From NCBI RefSeq assembly GCF_000564855.1, contig NZ_AYXG01000051.1, positions 1-64,000 of the forward strand: a stretch of DNA of 64,000 nucleotides, read 5' to 3'. Positions within the stretch are counted from its first letter, which is position 1. Each line of letters starts with the position of its first letter. A program made the translations under genes and the position numbers. This DNA comes from Actinokineospora spheciospongiae (GTDB lineage: Bacteria; Actinomycetota; Actinomycetes; Mycobacteriales; Pseudonocardiaceae). A model generated the notes under the pieces. That model was given only the letters and a program-made list of their open reading frames with translations, did no database searches and was not told where the DNA came from. Shown one piece after another: positions 1 to 8,656 of the stretch.

Positions 1-210
1 TTCGCTCGCCAGGCCGGCGGTTCTCGGGGCGGTCGGCCTGCGTTCAGGACCTCCGCCCACCGGGCAGTTGCTCGCCGGGCCGGCGGTTTCGGGGGTGGGT
101 GGCTGGGCAAGCGCATCCACCCACCCGGGCAGTTCGCTCGCCAGGCTGGCGGTTGCGGGGGTGGTCGGCCGCCAAGCGCATCCATCCACCCGGGCACTCG
201 CTCGCCGGGC
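1..210. repeat. Degenerate tandem repeat, about 66-bp unit
   Basis: The heptamer GCTCGCC recurs at 4, 70, 136 and 200, giving periods of 66, 66 and 64 bp. Each unit continues with a CCGGCGGTT-like stretch and ends in a CACCCGGGCA-like stretch. About three imperfect copies are visible and the array runs off the left edge. Positions 211-332 are non-coding GC-rich sequence. No function can be assigned. Confidence 0.7.
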
Positions 211-332
211 CGGCGGTTTCGAGGTGGCCGATTGGGCTGCTGCGCCGGTGAGGTTTGGGGTGGCCGGCTGGTTGTTGCTGCGCCGGTGGGGTTTCGTGTG
301 GTTGGCCGCCGGTTGGTGGGCGGGCGGGTGGG

Positions 333-1379
333 TCAGGTGTGGTTTCGGGTCAGGTGGGGTGCTGGTTCCGTTGTGGTGCGCAGGGCGTAGCGGCGCTCGG
401 CGTAGGCGAGGTCGTCGCGCCAGAGGCGGGTGGCGCCCCAGCGCATCAGGGGGCGCAGGAGTGGAGCGATGCGGGTGGCGGTGGTGAAGCCGGGGCGGTC
501 GGAGGTGGCGATGACCGCTTCGATGACCGAGGTGCGGGCGCGGCCGTCGGGGCCGTCCGGCAGTGGGGTGGCGTGGGTTTCGACCACGCTGCCGGTGCCT
601 TCCCCGGCGGTGATGCGCATGACGACCGTGCGGGGTTCCGGGCAGTGGAACTCCGCGCGGACCGGGACGCCCAGGCGGGCGCCGAGCAGGTAGGTGACGT
701 CCACCAGGAACCGGTCGTCGGCTTCTTCGACGACTTCCGGGTTGGGGGCGTGTTCGACGGTGAGGCGGGCGAAGGCGTACGGGTGGAACCAGGAGCCGTG
801 CCAGGGGTCGAGCCGGTTGGCGATGATGTCGCCGGGTTCGCAGGTGCCCGTGGCGGTGGCCACCGCCGCGATGGCGGCGGTGGGGTCGGGGCGTTCGGGC
901 AGGACGGGGGTGGGCAGTGGCGTTTCCCCGCCCAGCCGGTCGAGGCGGACCCAGACCAGGACACCGTCGTCGTGGGCGGGCAGGGGGTTCCAGCCGAAGC
1001 CGCCCTCGCGGTCCAGGGGCATGCCGTGCCAGCGGCAGCGCAGCGTGCCGCACTCCACCTTGCCCTCGGCCAGCGGTGCACCCAGGTGCGGGCAGGCGCC
1101 CGGGCCGACCACCAGCCCGCCTCCGGCGTCGCGCCAGGCGACCAGTTCGACCGGGCCGACGTGGGTCCCGAAGGGACGGTCGGGGCGGATGTCGGTGCTG
1201 GCGGCGAAGACGAACCAGTTGCCGGACGGGCGGGCGGCGGCGCGGGCGGCGGCGGCGTCGATCAGGGCGGGCTTGGCCTCCCGGAACGTCGGGTGCTGCC
1301 GGGACCAGAACCGCCGGGCCAGCGGGCGCACCGGCACCGCGTCCGGCCACCGGTCGCGCAGCGCGTCGAGCATGGACAT
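333..1379 (-). CDS. Rieske [2Fe-2S] protein, DUF5914-like, carotenoid cluster
   Basis: 348 aa. A Rieske cluster-binding pattern is visible: C96-x-H98 and C115-x2-H118 (CPH ... CRWH). The C-terminal two thirds resemble the ligand-binding part of Rieske oxygenase-type proteins. Proteins of this kind (DUF5914) are known beside CrtU-like desaturase/methylase genes in actinobacteria, and a CrtU-like gene lies 4 kb away, so a role in carotenoid end-group oxidation is inferred. The start at 1379 is supported by GGAGGAGG about 6 nt upstream; the sequence begins MSMLDAL, so the second ATG at 1373 is an alternative. No membrane segment is obvious. Confidence 0.8.
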   Translation of the reverse strand: MSMLDALRDRWPDAVPVRPLARRFWSRQHPTFREAKPALIDAAAARAAARPSGNWFVFAASTDIRPDRPFGTHVGPVELVAWRDAGGGLVVGPGACPHLGAPLAEGKVECGTLRCRWHGMPLDREGGFGWNPLPAHDDGVLVWVRLDRLGGETPLPTPVLPERPDPTAAIAAVATATGTCEPGDIIANRLDPWHGSWFHPYAFARLTVEHAPNPEVVEEADDRFLVDVTYLLGARLGVPVRAEFHCPEPRTVVMRITAGEGTGSVVETHATPLPDGPDGRARTSVIEAVIATSDRPGFTTATRIAPLLRPLMRWGATRLWRDDLAYAERRYALRTTTEPAPHLTRNHT

Positions 1380-1420
1380 CCTCTGTTCCTCCTCCGTCGA
1401 ACCCCGCGGTTCCGCCGATC

Positions 1421-2266
1421 TCACTCCGCCGCCTGCCGCGTGGCCCGCACGCTGAGGGCGACCCGGTAGCCCAGGAGCACCAGCACGTGCAGCAGGTACA
1501 GCCACAGCGCCAGGGCCACCGCCTCCCCCACCACGCCGATGCCCGCGAACGGGACCGACCAGTCGAGCGGGAAGCTCAGGAACAGCAGGAAGCCGTGCAG
1601 GAAACCCGACACCACCGCCCCCGTCCCGAACCCGCAGGCGACCGCGGTCAGCGCGGGGAGTTCCGCAGGCGAGTGCACCACATACACGACCGACAGGCAC
1701 ACCGAGACCACCAACCAGTCCACGTGGAAGGTCGCGACCACCCCCCACACCGGCCCGGCCCCGCCCCCGGTGTACAGCGGGGCGACGGCCGGGGCGGTGA
1801 CCAGCAGCAGCACCACCAGGACCGGGCTCAGCAGCACGATCGGCAGGAAGCCGAACCGCCCCTTCCACCCCACGAGCGCCCCCGGCGGGGAGTGGGCGAC
1901 CTGCCGCATGGCCCGGCGCAGGCCCTCGCCGTAGAAGGTGGCGGGCGGCAGCGCGACGAGCAGCACCCACCACGGGCTGCGCAGCGCCGCCTCCACCAGC
2001 GCAGGCAACCCCTCCCGACCGTCGTGGGCGTCGGGCAACGCCTCGACCAGTGCCGCGACACCGTCGGCGGTGAACCGGTCGGAGGTGAGCAGGGCCGCGC
2101 CGCGCAGGGCGAGCAGCAGCACCGGCACCGCGGCGATGCAGGCGAAGAACGTCAACCCGGCCGTCCACAGCGACAGGTCCCGCCCGCGCAGGGCGCGCAG
2201 GGCGTGGCGGACGACCCGGCGGGACCGGTCGAGCACTCGGGTGGTGGGGAACACCGGGGCGGTCAT
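1421..2266 (-). CDS. YihY/BrkB-like integral membrane protein
   Basis: 281 aa, dominated by hydrophobic segments: roughly residues 30-55, 100-115, 135-165, 175-200, 205-230 and 245-270. The pattern of a polytopic protein with a YihY/BrkB-like arrangement is recognisable, but no catalytic motif is visible. Members of this family have no settled function. It lies 41 nt upstream of the Rieske gene on the same strand, so the two may be co-transcribed. It diverges from the CDP-alcohol transferase gene at 2345, with only 78 bp between the starts. The ATG at 2266 (MTAPVF) was chosen because the frame upstream overlaps the divergent gene. Confidence 0.65.
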   Translation of the reverse strand: MTAPVFPTTRVLDRSRRVVRHALRALRGRDLSLWTAGLTFFACIAAVPVLLLALRGAALLTSDRFTADGVAALVEALPDAHDGREGLPALVEAALRSPWWVLLVALPPATFYGEGLRRAMRQVAHSPPGALVGWKGRFGFLPIVLLSPVLVVLLLVTAPAVAPLYTGGGAGPVWGVVATFHVDWLVVSVCLSVVYVVHSPAELPALTAVACGFGTGAVVSGFLHGFLLFLSFPLDWSVPFAGIGVVGEAVALALWLYLLHVLVLLGYRVALSVRATRQAAE

Positions 2267-2344
2267 GGGCGGTGCGTACCCGTTCTCAGCGCGCCCCCAC
2301 CACCACGCCGTACGGTGAGGCGGTCTCGGTGGGGAGGAACACGG

Positions 2345-3055
2345 GTGGACGAGCGCGAAGAAGCCGTCGCGGGCTGGTCCCGGTTGCACGGCACCGACGT
2401 GTCCGGGAACGCCTTGGCGGTGGGCTGGCTGCGGTTGGTGCACCGCTGCGCCCACCCGCTGCGGCGGGTGTCACCGGACGCGCTGTCCGCGCTGGGCGTG
2501 CTGACCGCCTGGGCCGCCGTCGCGGTGGCGGCGCAGGGTGGGCGGTGGCCGTTGGTGGCGGGGGTGCTGGTGGTCCTCACCGGCCTGCTCGACGGCCTCG
2601 ACGGGGCGGTGGCGCTGATCACCGGCCGGGCCCGGCCGCTGGGGGCGGTGGTGGACGCCGTGGCGGACCGGTTGGGGGACCTGGGTTTCGTGGCGGTCCC
2701 GCTGGTGCTGGGCGCGGACCCGCTGTGGTGCGCGGTGATCGCGGCGGCGGTGTTCGTGCACGAGTACGCCAGGGCGCGCGCCCAAGGGGTGGGCATGGTC
2801 GGCGCGGGGGTAGTGACGGTGGCCGAACGGCCGACGCGCGTCGTCGTGACGGCGGTGATCGCGGCGGGGGCCGGTGCGTTCCCCGGTGGGACACCCTGGC
2901 TGGGGTGGTCGTGGGCGGCAGTGGGCGTGGTGCTGTGGCTCGGTGTCTCGGCCGTGGGTTTGATCCAGTTGGCGGTCGGCATCACCGCCGCCCTGGGCGG
3001 ACTGCCCTGGCCCGAACAGGATTCGCCCTCTGCCCGGGCCGACGAGCCGAGCTGA
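2345..3055 (+). CDS. CDP-alcohol phosphatidyltransferase family membrane protein
   Basis: 236 aa with several membrane helices. The family signature DG-x2-AR-x8-G-x3-D-x3-D is present as DGAVAL, then x8-G-x3-D-x3-D, so all Asp and Gly positions are kept but the Arg after Ala is Leu. Family members transfer a phosphoalcohol from a CDP-lipid or CDP-alcohol to an acceptor. The substrate cannot be told from sequence, and the Arg-to-Leu change may alter activity. The GTG start at 2345 is preceded by GGGGAGGA at 2331-2338. It sits among carotenoid-tailoring genes, but a direct role in that pathway is not established. Confidence 0.75.
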   Translation: MDEREEAVAGWSRLHGTDVSGNALAVGWLRLVHRCAHPLRRVSPDALSALGVLTAWAAVAVAAQGGRWPLVAGVLVVLTGLLDGLDGAVALITGRARPLGAVVDAVADRLGDLGFVAVPLVLGADPLWCAVIAAAVFVHEYARARAQGVGMVGAGVVTVAERPTRVVVTAVIAAGAGAFPGGTPWLGWSWAAVGVVLWLGVSAVGLIQLAVGITAALGGLPWPEQDSPSARADEPS

Positions 3056-3191
3056 TCACGCGGCGCAGCGGCCCTCGACGCGGCGGGGTGGCCCGGCGCC
3101 CACCCGAGCCCGCGCACCCCGGCCGTGGACACGGCACGAGCCGTCGGCGCCCGGTGCGGCCCATCCCGGCCCGGGCGAGGTGGAGGGCTGC

Positions 3192-4313
3192 TCACCGCGC
3201 CGCCAGTCGTCGGCCGGTGATCGGGCGGCCTTTCCACTCCAGGGTTCCCGCGCGCCTGCCGCGCCAGGTGCGGTGCAGCAGGACCAGCACCACCCCCGCC
3301 GAGGCCGGGTGCGCCCAAGCGTCCGGCCACACCCGGCCCCCGGTGCGGCGGGCGGCGACGGCGCGGCTGGCCACGGCCGCCAGGTAGCCCACCAGCCCGG
3401 CCCGGGAGCCGAACAGCGCGGCGACCGGGGGCAGCAGGTACAGCCAGCCGAACACCGCTGCGAACACCGCGGCGGCCGGTGGTGACCCGGTCGCCGACCA
3501 CAGGGACTTGGTGTAGCCGTCGCGGAGCTGGGCCCAGTCCTCGTACATCCGGCACTCGGCGACGGCGCTGCCGTCGACCGCCGCGGTGCGACCACCGCTG
3601 AGCCGGACCCGGCGGGCCAGGGCCATGTCGTCGAGGACGGCGTCGGACACCGATGCCCAGCCGCCGCAGCGGCGCAGGGCGGTGGCGTCGACGACGAGGA
3701 ACTGGCCGTTGGCCGCCGCCAGCGAGGGGCGGGTGGACTTCTCGGCCACGCGCATGGGCAGCGACACCACCAGCGACCACGGCAACAGCGGCTGCGCCAG
3801 CCTCGGCCCCCAGCCGTCGGCGAGTTGGCGGGGGAACGGGGAGACCAGGTCCAGGTCGGCCGAGCGCAGGGACCACACCGCGGACGCGATCGCCTGGTCG
3901 GTGAAGACCACGTCGGCGTCGACGAAGACCAGCACGTCCCCGGTGGCCTCGGCGGCGAGTTGGGCGCAGGCGTTCGGCTTGCCCAGCACGCCCTCGGGCG
4001 GCGGGGTGCCGGTCAGCAGGCGCACCCGGGGGTCGGCCCCGCAGACCGCGCGGACCACGTCGGCGGTGCCGTCGGTGGAGCCGTCGTCCAGGACCAGCAG
4101 TTCCAGGTCGGCGACCCCGCGCTGGGCCAGCAGGGAGCGCAGCGTCGGCTCGACCCGGTGGGCCTCGTCGCGCACCGGGAGCAGCACCGACACGCGCTCG
4201 GTGCAGGGTGGCGGGTCGGTGGGCGCGGAGCGCATCAGCCTGGCGTTGACCACCGAGTGCACGGCGCCGCCCACGGCCACGGCGGCGGCCGCGGTGGTCC
4301 AGGGTGCCCTCAC
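3192..4313 (-). CDS. Family 2 glycosyltransferase, CruG-like
   Basis: 373 aa. An N-terminal hydrophobic segment precedes a GT2 fold: a VSVLLPVRDE strand, the nucleotide-binding LDDGSTDGT, and the metal-binding DAD of VFVDADVVF near residue 135. Two or three C-terminal membrane segments follow, and the protein ends near a WKGRPITGRR stretch seen in carotenoid-associated GT2 enzymes. The GTG start overlaps the TGA of the upstream CruF-like gene by four bases, implying translational coupling. In cyanobacteria CruF (1',2'-hydratase) and CruG (2'-O-glycosyltransferase) act in sequence, so this enzyme is inferred to glycosylate a hydroxylated carotenoid. Acceptor and sugar are unknown. Confidence 0.75.
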   Translation of the reverse strand: MRAPWTTAAAAVAVGGAVHSVVNARLMRSAPTDPPPCTERVSVLLPVRDEAHRVEPTLRSLLAQRGVADLELLVLDDGSTDGTADVVRAVCGADPRVRLLTGTPPPEGVLGKPNACAQLAAEATGDVLVFVDADVVFTDQAIASAVWSLRSADLDLVSPFPRQLADGWGPRLAQPLLPWSLVVSLPMRVAEKSTRPSLAAANGQFLVVDATALRRCGGWASVSDAVLDDMALARRVRLSGGRTAAVDGSAVAECRMYEDWAQLRDGYTKSLWSATGSPPAAAVFAAVFGWLYLLPPVAALFGSRAGLVGYLAAVASRAVAARRTGGRVWPDAWAHPASAGVVLVLLHRTWRGRRAGTLEWKGRPITGRRLAAR

Positions 4314-5149
4314 CGGCGCCGCCGGGCAGCCGCGAGCGCGGTCCCCTGCCGCCACACCGACCGGGCGAACGGGAGCGCGACCGCGCCCATCAGCACCCCG
4401 CCGACCAGGGCGACCCACGGCCTGCCGAAGAAGAACGCGTGCGCCCAGACCGAGGACCCGTAGGTCCACAGGTACAGCAGCGGCGCGGGCCCCACCCGCA
4501 GGTCGAGGTCGGTCGGGCGCTCCGGCAGCGACCGGTGCAGCAGCGCGATCATGGTGACCGCGACCACCAGCCACCCGGCGAAGTTGGTCAGCGGGATGCC
4601 CTCGACCCCCGGCAGCGCGGGCGTCGGCGAGGCCCAGGACCAGTGCCCGGCGTCGACCATCTGCGGGTCGAGGAACACGTCCCAGGACGCCAGCGCCCAG
4701 CCGCCCACCAGCGCCACCGCCCACCAGCGGCGGCCCCCGACCAGGGCGCGGCCGACCAGCAGGGCGGGCCAGGCCATCATCACCCAGGCCAGCGGCACCA
4801 CCAGCGGCACGCCCGCCACCGACCACCCGAGGTCGCCGCGGTAGGCGTACTCGCCGAACGGGAACCCGGTGTGGCTGCCCAGCACCTCCACGGCGAGGCC
4901 GCCGACCCCGGCGAGGCCGAGCAGCGCCAGCACCCCCCGCGCGCCCTGCCGGGAGGCGGCGTCGAGGACGGAGGCGGCGGCGAAGGCCACCACCGTGAGG
5001 ATCGTCCACGGGATGCGCTGGCCGGGGTCGGTCCGGGAGTAGAGGATCTGGCACAGCACCGACGCCGCGCCCAGCACCGCGGCCGCCACGGGCAGGACCC
5101 GCGCGCGGACGGGGGTGGGCGGCCGACCGGTGCCGCGCGAGACGAACAT
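4310..5149 (-). CDS. cruF: Carotenoid biosynthesis membrane protein, CruF family (carotenoid 1',2'-hydratase)
   Basis: About 279 aa with seven or eight predicted membrane helices. The conserved stretches of the CruF/DUF422 family are recognisable: HTGFPFGEYAY, a WDVFLDPQMV segment with acidic residues in the membrane, and GIPLTNFAGW. CruF enzymes hydrate the psi-end of a carotenoid such as gamma-carotene or lycopene. The stop overlaps the start of the GT2 gene, matching the CruF-CruG pairing. The start is uncertain: ATG 5149 was taken, but GTG 5185 is in frame and neither has a clear ribosome-binding site. The gene is divergent from the CrtU-like gene. Confidence 0.8.
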   Translation of the reverse strand: MFVSRGTGRPPTPVRARVLPVAAAVLGAASVLCQILYSRTDPGQRIPWTILTVVAFAAASVLDAASRQGARGVLALLGLAGVGGLAVEVLGSHTGFPFGEYAYRGDLGWSVAGVPLVVPLAWVMMAWPALLVGRALVGGRRWWAVALVGGWALASWDVFLDPQMVDAGHWSWASPTPALPGVEGIPLTNFAGWLVVAVTMIALLHRSLPERPTDLDLRVGPAPLLYLWTYGSSVWAHAFFFGRPWVALVGGVLMGAVALPFARSVWRQGTALAAARRRR

Positions 5150-5247
5150 GGCGTCGAGCCTAGGGGCCCGACCGCCGCGCGGCACGGTGACCGACCGCCC
5201 GCCGGTTCATCCGGCAGGGGGTGCGCGGCTGCGCCAGACTCTGGGAC

Positions 5248-6858
5248 ATGCTGCCGTTGTGGTCCTCGTCGTCGACCCCGGGGCGGGATCGTTCCGCCAC
5301 AAGGATTCCCGGTCCCGCGGGCAGGCCGGACACCGGCCACCTCGACCGACAGCCCAGGGTCGCGGTCGTCGGCGGCGGGATCGCCGGGGTCAGCGCGGCG
5401 GTGGGCCTGGCCGAGCGCGGGGTGGCGGTGACCCTGCTGGAGCGCGAGCCGGACCTCGGCGGCCGGGTCACCGGGTGGACCGGCACCCACGCCGACGGCT
5501 CCCCCGCCACCATGACCCGCGGTTTCCACGCCTTCTTCCGCCAGTACTACAACCTGCGCGCGCTCCTGCGCCGGGTGGACCCGGACCTGGCCATGCTGCG
5601 CCCGGTCGCCGACTACCCGCTGCGCCACGACAACGGGACCGCGGAGAGCTTCGCCGGTCTGCCGCTGACCCCACCGTGGAACGTGGCGTCGTTCGTGCTG
5701 CGCAGCGAGACCTTCACCGCACGCGACCTGGTGCGGATGAACCCCGCGGCGGCGGCGCAGCTGTTCGACGTGTCGGTGCCGGGGATCTACGACGCGCTGG
5801 ACGCCGTCGACGCGGACACGTTCCTGCGCGACATCGCCTTCCCGGAGGCGGCGCGGCACCTGGCGTTCGAGGTGTTCTCCCGCAGCTTCTTCGCCCACCC
5901 CGGCGCCCTGTCGGCGGCGGAGCTGGCCACCATGTTCCACATCTACTTCCTGGGCTCCAGCGAGGGCCTGCTGTTCGACGTGCCGAGCGACCCGTACCCG
6001 ATCACGCTGTGGGGCCCGCTGCGCGCGTACCTGACCGGGCTGGGCGCCACCGTGTGCACGGGGGTCGAGGTGGAGTCGGTGGGTCGCGGCCGGGACCGCC
6101 GCCACCGGGTGCGGGCCTCGACCGCGCTCGACGGCGAGTTCGACGCGGTGGTGCTGGCCGCCGACACCGCCGGGCTGCGCGGGCTGGTCGAGCGGTCCAC
6201 CGACCTGGGCGACCCGGGGTGGCGGCAGCGGATCGCCGGGTTGCGCACCGCGCCGCCGTTCCTGGTGAGCCGGTTCTGGCTCGACCGCCCGGCCCGCCTG
6301 GACCGCGCCGCGTTCCTGGGGACCAGCGGGTACCGCTACCTGGACAACATCAGCGTGCTCGACTGCTTCGAGGGTGAGTCGGCTGCGTGGCGGGAGCGGA
6401 CTGGGGGCTCGGTGGTCGAGCTGCACGCCTATGCGCTTGAGCGGGACCCGGATCTGGATCAGGTGGTCCCTGCGCTGCTCGCTGAGGCTGAGGCGGTGTA
6501 TCCGGAGCTGCGTGGTGCCACGGCGGTGCACACCGAGCACGTGTTGCGGGATGACTGTCCGCTGTTCGCTCCGGGGACCTTCGCCGATCGACCTGCTGTG
6601 TCCACATCAGATCCCACGGTGGTGCTCGCGGGGGATCTGGTGCGGGTGGAGCTGCCTGTGGCGTTGATGGAACGGGCTGCCACCACCGGGTTTCTGGCAG
6701 CGAATGCGCTGCTTGACGGGTGGGGCGTGCACGGTCACGACCTGTGGACGGTGCCCAATCGGGGGCGCTCGTCGGTGCTGCGCCAAGGGGCTCGTCGGGG
6801 ACGCCGCTCGCGCACCCCGGCCGAGGCCCACGCGGCGCCCGGGACGGCCACGGCCTGA
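5248..6858 (+). CDS. crtU: CrtU-like FAD-dependent carotenoid desaturase/methylase
   Basis: About 536 aa. The N-terminal Rossmann motif is VAVVGGGIAG followed by a Glu at the end of the second strand (TLLE), as in phytoene-desaturase-type flavoenzymes. The C-terminal part, VALMERAATTGFLAANALL, is the FAD-binding end motif of that superfamily. Overall it resembles CrtU/isorenieratene-synthase-type enzymes, which desaturate and shift a methyl group on beta-ionone rings; the exact reaction is an inference. ATG 5248 was chosen but GTG 5221 is equally open and no good ribosome-binding site is seen. From about 6361 codon use shifts to many T-ending codons, unlike the first two thirds of the gene. 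Confidence 0.65.
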   Translation: MLPLWSSSSTPGRDRSATRIPGPAGRPDTGHLDRQPRVAVVGGGIAGVSAAVGLAERGVAVTLLEREPDLGGRVTGWTGTHADGSPATMTRGFHAFFRQYYNLRALLRRVDPDLAMLRPVADYPLRHDNGTAESFAGLPLTPPWNVASFVLRSETFTARDLVRMNPAAAAQLFDVSVPGIYDALDAVDADTFLRDIAFPEAARHLAFEVFSRSFFAHPGALSAAELATMFHIYFLGSSEGLLFDVPSDPYPITLWGPLRAYLTGLGATVCTGVEVESVGRGRDRRHRVRASTALDGEFDAVVLAADTAGLRGLVERSTDLGDPGWRQRIAGLRTAPPFLVSRFWLDRPARLDRAAFLGTSGYRYLDNISVLDCFEGESAAWRERTGGSVVELHAYALERDPDLDQVVPALLAEAEAVYPELRGATAVHTEHVLRDDCPLFAPGTFADRPAVSTSDPTVVLAGDLVRVELPVALMERAATTGFLAANALLDGWGVHGHDLWTVPNRGRSSVLRQGARRGRRSRTPAEAHAAPGTATA

Positions 6859-6902
6859 TCAGTCCCGGACCTCGCCGAGCAGTCACACCGCTCCCACGGC
6901 CG

Positions 6903-7331
6903 TCACTGCTCGGCGGGAATCCCTTCCGGACGACCGGTCGGAGCACCCGCGCGCCGGGCGATTTCGAGGTCGATGGCTGTGGCGTCGATGCCCCGGTCGG
7001 CCAGCAGGGCATCCAACTTGGCCTCCACGCGGTCGCCGCCTTCCCGCGACTGCGAGGAACCCCAGTGGTACAGCAGGGCCAGCCCCATGGCCTGCCACAC
7101 CAGTTGCAGGAATTCCGACTGCCAGTTCTCGAACGTCGACGAGAAGAACTGCGGCAAGAACTCCGCCCAGGTGAAGACGGCACCGTGTTCCTCGGCGTCG
7201 TTGGCCACCTCGATCATCTGCATGACGAACTGACCAACCCAGGACAGCAGGAACAGGGCCGCGGTGATGAGGGCGAACGAGTACGCCTTGCGGAACGGGG
7301 GCCTGATCGCCCGATGGGTTGCCGCAGTCAT
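6903..7331 (-). CDS. Small membrane protein, possibly DUF6766 family
   Basis: 142 aa. Two membrane segments are visible, about residues 17-40 and 78-95. Between them is the stretch STFENWQSEFLQLVWQ, typical of a small actinobacterial membrane family I recognise as DUF6766, of unknown function. The tail after residue 95 is polar. GGAGG lies 8 nt before ATG 7331. A stress-type promoter match (GTTG-N14-GGGTAC) lies about 60 bp upstream, so induction by stress is plausible. The gene is convergent with the CrtU-like gene, 44 bp apart. Confidence 0.7.
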   Translation of the reverse strand: MTAATHRAIRPPFRKAYSFALITAALFLLSWVGQFVMQMIEVANDAEEHGAVFTWAEFLPQFFSSTFENWQSEFLQLVWQAMGLALLYHWGSSQSREGGDRVEAKLDALLADRGIDATAIDLEIARRAGAPTGRPEGIPAEQ

Positions 7332-7391
7332 GGGAAGACCTCCACGGACGCCGGGCCCGGCCGTCGATCCGGCCGGGACTGATGCTGCGGC

Positions 7392-7415
7392 GTACCCGTT
7401 CGCCCGATGCTCAAC
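7392..7415 (-). promoter_or_regulatory. Stress-sigma-type promoter match for the gene at 7331
   Basis: Read on the minus strand: GTTG, 14 nt, GGGTAC. It fits GnnT-N14-16-GGGTA, the pattern described for actinobacterial SigB/SigH-type sigma factors. The -10 element ends 60 bp before the ATG. Confidence 0.5.
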
Positions 7416-7570
7416 CCAACTCCGGTCGGGTTGACTCGACCGGATCGACTCGGCGGGGCACCCTGGGAACGACACCTCCGATCGGCGCGGTGGGCGGCCT
7501 CCGGCACGGGATCGGGAAGAACCCGCGTGCGCGCCCACCACACACCGGGCCAGGCGCCGCCCTTCCGCCA

Positions 7571-8515
7571 CTACCGCGTGGCCACCCGGCTGCGGCGCCT
7601 GCCCGCGGGTGCCGGGGGCAGGCTGTCCGGCGACCGGCGCGCCAGGTGCAGTTCGTTGTGCTGCTCTCGCACGACCAGACCGGTGTCGGGGGGTGGTGCG
7701 GTTCCCGCGCGGAGGAACACGACGTCGGGCGCGACCTCGTTCTCCGCCGCCATCGCCGCCAGCGCCGCCGGGTCGGGCTGCCTGCCGGTGCCGTGGTGCG
7801 GGTCCGGGAGAGCGGTCAGGTCCAGGGGCGTGAGTTCGGGCAGCGGGGCCGGGGTGATCCAGGCGGTGCGGCCGGGCAGGCACAACCCGGCCAGCAGGGC
7901 GACCGACCGCCTGCGCGCCGGGTCGTTCCCGCCCAGCACCACCGCTTCCCCCTCCTGCACCCGCCACAGGAGGTCCGCCTCGGCCGGGTCGGGGTCGATC
8001 CCGAGCAGGTCGGACGCCGCGAGGGTGGTGAGGGGATCGCTGTGGCCGCGTCGCACCGGCCAGCGCGGGTAGGCGGGCAGCGGCCAACTGTAGGGCAGGT
8101 CGTCGGGTACGTCGTCACCGAACAGGGGGCGGTAGTGCGCCGGGTCTTTGCGCAGCAGTGCGGATTGGTGGCTGCGGTGCAGGTCCGGGTCGCCCAGCCA
8201 CGGGGGCAGTTGGCCCGTGGCCGCCAGGTCGTGCGGGTCGGGCACTTCGCCGTCGGTGAAGGCGAGCACTTGGGCGGAGACGGAATCGGCGTGGCCCAGC
8301 GCGGTCCACCGCTCGCACACGGCTAGGCCGTAGAGCGCCAGGGCGGGGGTGAAACCGCGCCACATGGCCACGGCCGGGTGGTTCTTCCAGCCGTAGACCG
8401 GCCACACGAGGGCGCGCAGGATCTGGACCGTTTCCACCCTCTGCTTGCCGAGCCTGCCCCGGTCGAGGGTGGCGGCGCTGGCGGTGAAGTCGGGGTGCGG
8501 GAGGAATGTCTGCAC
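7571..8515 (-). CDS. MSMEG_6728 family protein (pyrimidine-dimer glycosylase-like fold)
   Basis: 314 aa. The N-terminal half carries the conserved features of the MSMEG_6728 family: QTFLPHPDFTASAATLD, RLGKQRVETVQILRAL, HPAVAMWRGF, and later RSHQSALLRKDPAHYRPLF. This segment is related to the pyrimidine dimer DNA glycosylase fold, so a DNA-damage role is possible but unproven. Residues after about 165 are poorly conserved, rich in Ala and Pro, and may be a lineage-specific extension. The ATG at 8515 sits directly before the conserved QTFLP and is the natural start. No operon partner is apparent. Confidence 0.75.
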   Translation of the reverse strand: MQTFLPHPDFTASAATLDRGRLGKQRVETVQILRALVWPVYGWKNHPAVAMWRGFTPALALYGLAVCERWTALGHADSVSAQVLAFTDGEVPDPHDLAATGQLPPWLGDPDLHRSHQSALLRKDPAHYRPLFGDDVPDDLPYSWPLPAYPRWPVRRGHSDPLTTLAASDLLGIDPDPAEADLLWRVQEGEAVVLGGNDPARRRSVALLAGLCLPGRTAWITPAPLPELTPLDLTALPDPHHGTGRQPDPAALAAMAAENEVAPDVVFLRAGTAPPPDTGLVVREQHNELHLARRSPDSLPPAPAGRRRSRVATR

Positions 8516-8656
8516 GGGCCGTCAGGTCCGGGTCCGGGCGACCGGGGCGGGGTGACGCCGGGGTGGTGGCGGGGTGGGGCGCACTGCGTGGTCCTCTCGT
8601 TCTCGGTGCGTTGGTCCGCACCGGGGGTGTGGCTCGGCGCGGGCCATCTGTCGCGG

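Noticed and set aside
255-1469. Long plus-strand open frame of about 400 codons
   Set aside because: It is antisense to the Rieske gene; the translation is low-complexity Gly/Ala/Val with no domain, and the minus strand has the Rieske motif and ribosome-binding site.
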